Assembly (NCBI GenBank): GCA_002317155.1
Contig: DCIR01000088.1
Location: forward strand, 38,397 to 45,643
Source: Lachnospiraceae bacterium UBA1721
Lineage (GTDB): Bacteria > Bacillota > Clostridia > Lachnospirales > Lachnospiraceae
Direction: 5' to 3'
DNA: 7,247 bases
Both the position numbers and the translations under genes were made by a program. Of the stretch, positions 1 through 6,122 are shown piece after piece. Position 1 is the first letter of the stretch. Every line of letters starts with the position of its first letter. Under the pieces are notes generated by a model. The model saw only the letters and a list, made by a program, of their open reading frames with translations. It was not told the origin of the DNA and made no database searches.

Positions 1-1790
1 GCCCGGAGCAGCATTTTTTGAAGAATAGTGCTTGAACCAAGGATTCGGCCCAGTATTGAAGGAATGCCTGAGGTATCGGTCTGGAGTTCGGTGAGCACTT
101 CCGTGATACCTGCGGCATCATGCGAATGTTCGTCGCCTGCTACGGCATCCATGATCGTCTGAACGTCGGCAGAAGTAATTCCAAAAGCCACGCCTTCGAA
201 TGAAATGGTAGTACCAAGGTTCAAATCAGCAGTATCTATTAAAGAGTCATAGTCAGCCTCCTGTCCCTCGATGGTTGTAGGGATTTCACCGGCGACCTGT
301 TTAAGTATGCTTTCTGAGCGAAGTTCATTATACAGATTAAAATTGGCAGCACCCTTCTCATACTCATCAAGGGTATAGAAGGTGAGGCCTTTTTCTACGT
401 AAGGGCGTATCTGGTTATAGATTTTGGCGTACTCAGAGGCATATTTTCCGCTGGTAAAATAATCATTTATAAAGGTTACGTAGAAATCATGATATTGCTC
501 GCGATATTCAGGGATGTTAATCCACGTGCCGAACATCGGTCTGTCATCAACCGCAACGACATATGTCGGAGTGTCTATGGGATAATTGACGAAGCTCGCC
601 TCATCACTGAGTGCCTGCCCTAAGTCGAGGGGTTCGTTGTAGGCGCTTCCGCCAAAGAAGCTTTCGGCAGCAGATTCAACTGAAAATGCACCGAAACCAA
701 GATTGTAATCCCACGGAACCATAGACAGTTTTCCGTCTTTTTCATGAACATAAAAGTTGTGGACGAATACACCGGTGTAGCTGTCGTAGTTGTTGATGAA
801 ATTGTGAATAGCAAAATAGCGAATGACAGTATCTATCTCGAGCGCATCAGCAGGATTATCAGTAGTGTTGAGTGTTTTTACCGCGTCAACATAACGTTTT
901 TTATCTGCTTTATTAATATCAAAAACGCTGGTATCAAAGACAATATTGTAATCATCGATATCGTCGCCAACATAATTTATTGCTGAAATCGATACCTGGT
1001 CCTGCACATCTAAAAAGGCTACATTGATGATACTTCCGAGAATATCGACGCGTTGGCCGGGCTGTGCATTTGCAACGTTTCCGAATAATGCTTCGTAGTC
1101 GAGATTAATAAAATCCGTAGGCTGGATACTATCGATATCAAAAGCATCAGGTCTGTACAGTTCACCGTATTCCTCACCATAATTGCGATAGCAAAATGAG
1201 TCATCAATGGCTTCAACGGCCAGATACAGTCCGAGGTCTTCTCCGTTGATTTGTAAAAGGGTGTAGCTGCTTAATGGAGCAGGAATACCTGCCTCATTCA
1301 TCATGTGATAGGCAATGTAATCCTTCATGCAGCTTTTGTCCTGACCAAGATTGTTAAGGGAAAGTTTGTCGAGACCGTGATAAGTGTAACCGGTCTGATA
1401 ATGATCAAATTCGAGCTTAAAGCTAAAGTGATTGTCACCCTGAGCAGCGATGGAAGAAAGGGAGGAATTACCCTTGGGGCGAAAAGCCACATCCTTGAAG
1501 CGCTCGCCATCGACTACCACATCACAAATCATATATGTCTCTTCGGTGGCATGCTCAATCATGTAACTCCAGTAACTGTCCTTTATCTCCACATTGATGG
1601 TATGAACATAGCTGTCGTCAAATATTTTATCTGTATACTCTGTGCTGATTCCGGGAAGAACATCATTATTAATCGAATCGGTGATGGTCTCTTTATCTTT
1701 ATTGGCAGCGATCAGTAAAATAACTGCCAGCATGGTAGCAAGAGCTATACATATTATGCTGATTATTTCTGTTTTCTTACTGTTAATCAA
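1..1790 (-). CDS. CotH-family kinase-like membrane-anchored protein, partial (3' end outside window)
   Basis: The minus-strand frame is open from the proposed TTG at 1790 to the window edge, giving about 596 residues without a stop; the C-terminus is missing. Residues 9-28 are a hydrophobic segment after a short Lys-containing N-terminus, so the protein is probably anchored in the membrane with its bulk outside. CotH hallmarks follow: FRPKGNSS (about 103-110), KLSLNNLGQDKS (about 142-153), GEDLGLYLAVEAIDDSF (about 183-199), and VPWDYNLGFG (about 358-367), whose D-x-N resembles a metal-binding kinase motif. Bacillus CotH is a spore-coat protein kinase. Anaerobic Firmicutes carry many envelope CotH homologues of unknown target, so a spore role is not implied. 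The gene lies 28 bases after acyP on the same strand, probably in one transcript. An in-frame ATG ATG at 1850-1845 would add 20 residues and overlap acyP, but has no clear ribosome site. Family assignment is firm; target and exact start are not. Confidence 0.88.
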   Translation of the reverse strand, partial: MINSKKTEIISIICIALATMLAVILLIAANKDKETITDSINNDVLPGISTEYTDKIFDDSYVHTINVEIKDSYWSYMIEHATEETYMICDVVVDGERFKDVAFRPKGNSSLSSIAAQGDNHFSFKLEFDHYQTGYTYHGLDKLSLNNLGQDKSCMKDYIAYHMMNEAGIPAPLSSYTLLQINGEDLGLYLAVEAIDDSFCYRNYGEEYGELYRPDAFDIDSIQPTDFINLDYEALFGNVANAQPGQRVDILGSIINVAFLDVQDQVSISAINYVGDDIDDYNIVFDTSVFDINKADKKRYVDAVKTLNTTDNPADALEIDTVIRYFAIHNFINNYDSYTGVFVHNFYVHEKDGKLSMVPWDYNLGFGAFSVESAAESFFGGSAYNEPLDLGQALSDEASFVNYPIDTPTYVVAVDDRPMFGTWINIPEYREQYHDFYVTFINDYFTSGKYASEYAKIYNQIRPYVEKGLTFYTLDEYEKGAANFNLYNELRSESILKQVAGEIPTTIEGQEADYDSLIDTADLNLGTTISFEGVAFGITSADVQTIMDAVAGDEHSHDAAGITEVLTELQTDTSGIPSILGRILGSSTILQKMLLR

Positions 1791-1801
1791 AGTGTGCTGA
1801 A

Positions 1802-1806
1802 TCCTT
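1802..1806 (-). promoter_or_regulatory. Ribosome binding site AAGGA for the CotH-like gene
   Basis: AAGGA on the minus strand lies between the acyP stop codon and the TTG at 1790, with an 11-base spacer, somewhat long. It favours the TTG start, which places the hydrophobic anchor directly at the N-terminus, over the upstream in-frame ATG at 1850. Confidence 0.5.
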
Positions 1807-1818
1807 AATTGATTGAAA

Positions 1819-2115
1819 TTAGTCGTAATTAAATCCGTATTCCCCATCATTAAGTGGGATGCTGCGTGAATCCATCCGCTCTATAGAAATATAACTTCCG
1901 TGGCTGATAGAGAGGAATACCTGATCAATCTGTTCTTCCGTTCCCTGGAGCTCCATCGATACACTTCCGTCGAGCTCGTTTTTTACCCATCCTGTAACTC
2001 CATAATTCTCGGCTGCGTATTTTGTACGATATCTGAAGCCTACACCCTGCACAGAACCGTATACACGGATGGATTTACGTATTATTTTGGTCGAATAATC
2101 ATTAGTATTGATCAC
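1819..2115 (-). CDS. acyP: Acylphosphatase
   Basis: A 98-residue protein, the usual length for this single-domain family, which hydrolyses carboxyl-phosphate bonds of acyl phosphates in the cytoplasm. Signature one, GSVQGVGFRYR (residues 20-30), carries the phosphate-binding loop and catalytic Arg28. Signature two, GWVKNELDGSV (42-52), carries the catalytic Asn46 that positions the water. The start is GTG at 2115, with GAGGA on the minus strand at 2125-2121 and a 5-base spacer; no better in-frame start lies nearby. The first ~12 residues form a slightly long polar N-terminal tail. The gene heads a probable two-gene unit with the CotH-like gene and is divergent from the transporter fusion. A functional link between acyl-phosphate hydrolysis and the CotH-like kinase is conceivable but unproven; acylphosphatases occur beside many unrelated genes. 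Confidence 0.95.
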   Translation of the reverse strand: MINTNDYSTKIIRKSIRVYGSVQGVGFRYRTKYAAENYGVTGWVKNELDGSVSMELQGTEEQIDQVFLSISHGSYISIERMDSRSIPLNDGEYGFNYD

Positions 2116-2156
2116 AAGAATCCTCGCAAATTATGTTTTGAGATCTTATTTTATAT

Positions 2157-2165
2157 ATTTTAACA
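2157..2165 (-). promoter_or_regulatory. Candidate extended -10 promoter for acyP
   Basis: On the minus strand this reads TGTTAAAAT, a TGn plus TAAAAT (5 of 6 matches to TATAAT), about 42 bases upstream of the GTG start. No convincing -35 hexamer exists at 16-18 bases spacing; a TTATCA lies about 20 bases away. The surrounding DNA is very AT-rich, so chance matches are likely. Confidence 0.35.
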
Positions 2166-2205
2166 CAGAATATGAAATATAGTGATAAAGATGACATCAC
2201 ATAGA

Positions 2206-2224
2206 TTAATTAGGAAGTAATTAA
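2206..2224. repeat. Perfect inverted repeat (7-bp arms, 5-bp spacer), possible operator
   Basis: TTAATTA-GGAAG-TAATTAA is a perfect inverted repeat between the two divergent genes. Its centre lies about 44 bases upstream of the TATAAT of the transporter promoter, where an activator or repressor dimer could bind. The arms are purely A/T in AT-rich DNA, so coincidence is a real possibility. Confidence 0.3.
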
Positions 2225-2255
2225 AACTGTGAAAGTGGAAGTTACTGACAAAAAT

Positions 2256-2264
2256 TGGTATAAT
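2256..2264 (+). promoter_or_regulatory. Extended -10 promoter (TGGTATAAT) for the transporter fusion gene
   Basis: TGG plus a perfect TATAAT (2259-2264) forms an extended -10 element. At 17 bases spacing the -35 position reads TGGAAG (2236-2241, only 3 of 6 matches), which is acceptable for an extended -10 promoter. Transcription would begin near 2271, leaving a leader of about 55 bases that contains a short hairpin (2275-2289) and the GGAGG ribosome site. Confidence 0.65.
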
Positions 2265-2274
2265 GATTTGTATT

Positions 2275-2289
2275 GCGGATATTATCTGC
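2275..2289 (+). other. Short hairpin in the predicted 5' leader
   Basis: GCGGAT and ATCTGC can pair over six positions (one G-U pair) around a 3-base loop, right at the predicted 5' end of the transporter mRNA. It has no U-run and does not cover the ribosome site. If real, it could protect the mRNA 5' end. It resembles no riboswitch that I recognise. Confidence 0.25.
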
Positions 2290-2314
2290 GTGGATAGGAA
2301 AATAAAGGCTTTTT

Positions 2315-2319
2315 GGAGG
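2315..2319 (+). promoter_or_regulatory. Ribosome binding site GGAGG deciding a TTG start
   Basis: GGAGG lies 6 bases before the in-frame TTG at 2326. It is the only strong ribosome site ahead of the lipoprotein signal peptide, so it fixes the start of the fusion gene at TTG rather than at the upstream ATG at 2263. Confidence 0.8.
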
Positions 2320-2325
2320 TTTGTT

Positions 2326-4449
2326 TTGGGAAAGAACAGTAACAGGGGTGAATCAAGAGGGAAATCAATCAGAAAAAAACTGGCCTGCCTGTTGTCGCTG
2401 GTAATGGTTGTTTTCGCTGTCACCGGATGCGGAAATAAAGCCGGTGGAAACAACAACTTAAAGCTGGGAACCGGTGGTACAGGAGGAAACTACTACAGTT
2501 ATGGATCTATTCTGTCGGAATATATGGCAGATCAGACAGACTATACCGTAGAGGTGGTGGCGACTGCAGGATCTGCAGCCAATCTGCGACTTATCAGTGA
2601 CGGATATCTGGATATGGCTATCGTTCAGAGTGATACATTGATGGATGCATTAAACGGTCAAGGTGCTTTTTCCGGTGGTGCGCTCAGTGGATTTCATTCT
2701 GTAACCGGTCTGTATACAGAGAAGTGCCAGGTTATAGTAGCAGCCGATTCTGATATCCAGAGTATTGATGATTTGAAGGGCAGAAAAGTGTCAATCGGAG
2801 CAGAGGATTCCGGTGTACTTAAGAATGCTCAGGATATTCTTGAGAGCTATAGTCTTACAACAAAGGATTTACAGGCAGTTAATCTTGATTTTACAGGTTC
2901 TGCTGAGGCGCTTAAAAACGGTGAGATTGAAGCGTTTTTCTGTACCGCAAGTACTCCTACAACAGCCGTAGCTGAGCTTGCCGAGGAGATGGATATAAGA
3001 GTGATTCCTTTATCTGAGGCAGCGGTAAAGAGACTGACTTCCTCATCTGATGCTTACCTTGCATGTGATATCGAAGCAGAAACATACGGCGGACAGACAG
3101 AGACTATCACGGTTGTGGGTGTATCTGCAGTGTTGATTGTAGCAGATACTGTCAGCCCGGAGGCAGAGGCAGCAGTACTCGGAATTCTTAATTCTTATAA
3201 TGATGATTTACAGGATTTAAGCTTTGGAGTAGCGGTTACCGAGGAAAAAGAAGAGGGACGCTTTGTAATATCCCTTGATATGTATCAGACACTTGCGCTT
3301 GCGGTTGTTGTATTATTCCTCGGAAGTATGCTTAAGAGAAAAATTAAATTCCTCGAGACCTTCTGTATCCCTGCATCTGTTGTAGGTGGTCTGCTCTTTG
3401 CGGTTTTATCATGTGTGCTCTACGCAACAGGTGTTGTAGAGTTTAATTTTGATGAGACACTTAAGAATGTATGCATGATTATGTTCTTTACTTCTGTAGG
3501 CTTCCAGGCCAATCTTAAGGTGCTTAAGAGCGGTGGTGTGAGTCTCATTATTTTCCTTGTCAGCGTAATTGTATTGATTATATTGCAGAATCTTACAGCG
3601 GTAGGTCTTGCATCTGTACTTAAGCTCGATCCGCTGATCGGTCTTTGCACAGGTTCGATTCCTATGGTCGGCGGCCACGGAACTGCCGGAGCGTTTGGAC
3701 AGGTGCTTGAGGATTTAGGCTTGAGCGGAGCTACTACCCTTTGTACCGCCGCAGCTACATTTGGTCTGGTAGCCGGTTCACTTATGGGTGGTCCTATCGG
3801 ACGTAGACTTATCCTTAAGCATGACTTGCTTAAGAAGGTCCAGCCGGAGGATGATTCTGTTATTGTAGAGGATGTTAAAAAGCATCATCGTAACGTAAGT
3901 AAATACGCACCTGCAGCTTATCAGATAGCAATCGCTATGGGTATCGGAACAATAGTTTCAACCCTGCTGTCGAAGACAGGAATGACTTTCCCTGTATATA
4001 TCGGAGCGATGATTGTGGCAGCACTTATGAGAAATATCGGTGAGTTCTCAGGTAAGTTCACAGTACATATGGGTGAGATTAATGACATCGGTGGTATCTG
4101 TCTGTCACTCTTCCTCGGAATTGCGATGGTTACCCTTAAGCTGTGGCAGCTTGCATCACTTGCACTTCCTTTAGTTTTGCTGCTTCTTGCACAGACAGTG
4201 TTAATGTTCCTCTTTGCATATTTTGTTGTATACAACATCATGGGTCGCAACTACGATGCCGCGGTTTTGTCGGCGGGAACCTGTGGTTTTGGTATGGGAG
4301 CTACTCCCAATGCTATGGCAAATATGCAGGCGCTGACAGACAAGTTCGCTCCTTCGGTTAAGGCATATATTCTTGTGCCTATCGTAGGAAGTATGTTCGC
4401 AGACTTTATCAACAGTATCGTTATTACCTTCTTTATTAATCTGATTTAG
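2326..4449 (+). CDS. TAXI-type substrate-binding lipoprotein fused to GltS-type sodium/glutamate symporter
   Basis: A 707-residue single-frame protein with two transport modules. Residues 1-35 are a lipoprotein signal: basic n-region (SIRKK), hydrophobic core, lipobox VTGC with Cys35. Residues about 44-295 match TAXI receptors: LGTGGTGGNYYSYG (45-59), AGSAANLRLISDG (81-93), VQSD (100-103), SIDDLKGRKVSIGAEDSG (146-163) and AFFCTASTPTTAVAEL (203-218). A short acidic linker (about 290-315) leads into a full GltS/ESS permease (about 316-707). This has ten predicted membrane segments in two halves and both pore-loop signatures, GSIPMVGGHGTAGAFG (443-458) and CGFGMGATPNAMANM (653-667). Lys/Arg after the first membrane segment (KRKIK) and in the central loop (RR..LKH..KK) suggest those loops are cytoplasmic, so the N-terminus and receptor are outside. 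Likely role: Na+-coupled uptake of glutamate or a related acidic solute, with the receptor raising affinity. The substrate is inferred from GltS. TAXI proteins normally serve TRAP (DctQM) permeases, absent here. Confidence 0.9.
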   Translation: MGKNSNRGESRGKSIRKKLACLLSLVMVVFAVTGCGNKAGGNNNLKLGTGGTGGNYYSYGSILSEYMADQTDYTVEVVATAGSAANLRLISDGYLDMAIVQSDTLMDALNGQGAFSGGALSGFHSVTGLYTEKCQVIVAADSDIQSIDDLKGRKVSIGAEDSGVLKNAQDILESYSLTTKDLQAVNLDFTGSAEALKNGEIEAFFCTASTPTTAVAELAEEMDIRVIPLSEAAVKRLTSSSDAYLACDIEAETYGGQTETITVVGVSAVLIVADTVSPEAEAAVLGILNSYNDDLQDLSFGVAVTEEKEEGRFVISLDMYQTLALAVVVLFLGSMLKRKIKFLETFCIPASVVGGLLFAVLSCVLYATGVVEFNFDETLKNVCMIMFFTSVGFQANLKVLKSGGVSLIIFLVSVIVLIILQNLTAVGLASVLKLDPLIGLCTGSIPMVGGHGTAGAFGQVLEDLGLSGATTLCTAAATFGLVAGSLMGGPIGRRLILKHDLLKKVQPEDDSVIVEDVKKHHRNVSKYAPAAYQIAIAMGIGTIVSTLLSKTGMTFPVYIGAMIVAALMRNIGEFSGKFTVHMGEINDIGGICLSLFLGIAMVTLKLWQLASLALPLVLLLLAQTVLMFLFAYFVVYNIMGRNYDAAVLSAGTCGFGMGATPNAMANMQALTDKFAPSVKAYILVPIVGSMFADFINSIVITFFINLI

Positions 4450-4583
4450 TGGTGTTCGCGATAGTACAATCGAAGTCGAAAAATAGGGATTACAAAATAA
4501 AAATCATAATAAAGAAAACAAGAGATTATAAAAAGAAAATATACCAACGGGATTAATTACAGATCAGAATGTGAGGATATATT

Positions 4584-5255
4584 ATGTTTGGAAAGAAGAA
4601 TACTTCAGGAGAAAGCTTTAGTTTTTCTATAGAAACAGAGAGCCTGGCGATGCCGGAGATTCATGTGAAAGAGTACGATAAGGATGGTGTGCTGGAAAGA
4701 GAGGATGGTGAGCTTAGCAGTGGTTCATCCGGAATGTCTGTCATGGATGCTATTCTTAAGCGTTGCAGTGTGAGAGAGTTTACCAATCAGAAGATAGCCA
4801 AGGATGATGTTAAAGCTATTTTGGCAGCCGGAATGGCAGGCCCTTCGGCTTGTAACAGTCGCGATTGGTCATTTATCGTAGTGGATGATCAGGAAATGTT
4901 GGGTAAGATGGCAGATGCCAATGGTCCCGCAGCTGAGCCGCTTCGTGGAGCAGCACTTGGAATTCTTATATGTGGTGATGTAGAGAAAGCTTTTGAAAAA
5001 GCCAAGGAATTCTGGATTATTGATGGTGCCATCGCTGCCCAGAATATGATCCTTGCGGCAAAAGGTCTCGGTATTGGAAGTGTATGGCTCGGAACGTGGC
5101 CTCAGGACGAGAAGGTTAAAAATCAGACAGAGCTTTTCGGACTTCCCGAGAGTCAGGTGCCACACTCAGTTATCGCTTTCGGCTATGCTGCCGGAAATGC
5201 AGATCAGACCAAGGACACATGGGATGAGTCAATCATTCATTATAACAAGTGGTAA
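4584..5255 (+). CDS. Nitroreductase-family flavoprotein with N-terminal extension
   Basis: A 223-residue protein whose domain from about residue 51 to the end matches FMN-dependent nitroreductases, oxidoreductases using NAD(P)H on nitro, quinone or other acceptors. Visible motifs are DAILKRCSVREF (55-66; FMN-binding, with Cys61 where Arg is common), the GPSACNSRDW loop (86-95; usually closer to APS-x-N-x-QPW), and the DGAIAAQNMILAAKGLGIGSVWLGTWP stretch in the middle-to-C-terminal part, which shapes the dimer and flavin site. Residues 1-50 are extra: polar, acidic and Ser/Gly-rich, with no signal peptide. The ATG at 4584 has GAGGA 6 bases upstream; the ATG at residue 51 has no ribosome site, so the long form is preferred. 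The 134-base gap before it is A-rich and shows neither a convincing promoter nor a terminator. YitT follows after 27 bases. The physiological substrate cannot be told from sequence. Confidence 0.9.
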   Translation: MFGKKNTSGESFSFSIETESLAMPEIHVKEYDKDGVLEREDGELSSGSSGMSVMDAILKRCSVREFTNQKIAKDDVKAILAAGMAGPSACNSRDWSFIVVDDQEMLGKMADANGPAAEPLRGAALGILICGDVEKAFEKAKEFWIIDGAIAAQNMILAAKGLGIGSVWLGTWPQDEKVKNQTELFGLPESQVPHSVIAFGYAAGNADQTKDTWDESIIHYNKW

Positions 5256-5282
5256 GTAAGTGACAATACATAGGATACACAT

Positions 5283-6122
5283 ATGAAAAAATTCGGACTT
5301 AAAGACATAGTGCCATACTTTTTTATAATTATCGGAGCTTTGCTCGCAAGCTTCTCGGTAGCGTGCATATTGCTACCGAATGATGCGATTGATTACGGAA
5401 CAGCCGGTATAGCAATCATCATCAGTAAGCTTACAGGATTCAATCTGTCCCTGTGCGTGTTGTGTGTATTTGCGCCGTTTTTGATAGTGGGGGCAATTGT
5501 GCTTGGTGTGAATTTCACTGTAAAAGCCGCGATAGGATCCGTGGTCTACATGGTAGGTCTGGAATTTTTTGAAAAATTACATTTCGAGCTTAATACCGAG
5601 CACTTCCTGGCAGTGGCTTTTGGTGGTGCGTTATTAGGATTTGGTCTTTCTTTGATACTTCGCTTCGGAGGATGTATCGACGGCTCGGAAATACTGGCGA
5701 ACCTTATTGTAAGTAAGGTGGCGCAAAAGCTCGGAAAACAGATGAGCATGTCCGGAATACTGATAACTTTTAATGCATGTGTATACGTTGCGGCATTTAT
5801 TTTTATAGACAGAAACGGTGCTCTTCTGAGTCTGCTGGTATATGTTGTGGCCACAGTAATCATCGACCACTTTACCGACAGATTCGAGGCTATCAAGCAG
5901 GTTACCATTATTACCAAGGAGCCGGAAGATATTGTCAGTTACATTAAAAATGATATGAATAAGACTTGCACAATTATGGATTCACAGGGTGCAATTGCCG
6001 GAGAGAACAAGACACTTATTTGCTATGTTACCTACTTCGAGCTGCAGAAGCTTCGTACTATGGTTAAGCAGTATAAGGGTGCGTTTATCACGGTGTCGAC
6101 TATAGATGAGATTATTAGATAA
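5283..6122 (+). CDS. YitT family membrane protein (DUF161 plus DUF2179)
   Basis: A 279-residue membrane protein of the YitT family, whose molecular function is unknown. Residues about 10-200 hold roughly six hydrophobic segments, with the family's LPNDAIDYGTAGIAIIISK region (31-49) and the conserved RFGGCIDGSEILAN motif (127-140). Residues about 205-279 form the soluble DUF2179 domain, a small ferredoxin-like putative ligand-binding module, with the typical pattern around CTIMDSQGAIAG (229-240) and the closing GAFITVSTIDEII (266-278). Length is normal for the family. AGGA lies 7 bases before the ATG. The stop codon overlaps the next gene's ATG, so the two are very likely cotranslated. The combination suggests a ligand-responsive transporter or membrane sensor, but that is inference. 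Confidence 0.92.
   Translation: MKKFGLKDIVPYFFIIIGALLASFSVACILLPNDAIDYGTAGIAIIISKLTGFNLSLCVLCVFAPFLIVGAIVLGVNFTVKAAIGSVVYMVGLEFFEKLHFELNTEHFLAVAFGGALLGFGLSLILRFGGCIDGSEILANLIVSKVAQKLGKQMSMSGILITFNACVYVAAFIFIDRNGALLSLLVYVVATVIIDHFTDRFEAIKQVTIITKEPEDIVSYIKNDMNKTCTIMDSQGAIAGENKTLICYVTYFELQKLRTMVKQYKGAFITVSTIDEIIR

Noticed and set aside
744..1718. Plus-strand open frames at 744-986 and 1305-1718
   Set aside because: They lie opposite the CotH-like gene, lack ribosome sites and recognisable motifs, and are reverse-strand shadows.
2245..2250. CTGACA as a -35 element
   Set aside because: It lies only 8 bases before the TATAAT, too close for a sigma-70-type promoter; the promoter is better explained by its extended -10.
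2263..2325. ATG-initiated 21-residue N-terminal extension of the transporter fusion
   Set aside because: The ATG lies inside the TATAAT box and upstream of the likely transcription start, with no ribosome site; the TTG at 2326 has GGAGG at ideal spacing.
4465..4470. TACAAT as a -10 for the nitroreductase operon
   Set aside because: No matching -35 at 16-18 bases, and the A-rich gap gives many similar hits; support is too weak to list as a feature.
4455..4480. Stem-loop after the transporter gene (TTCG/CGAA plus CGAT/ATCG) as a terminator
   Set aside because: The stem is interrupted by a 4-base bulge and followed by A-rich sequence without a U-run.
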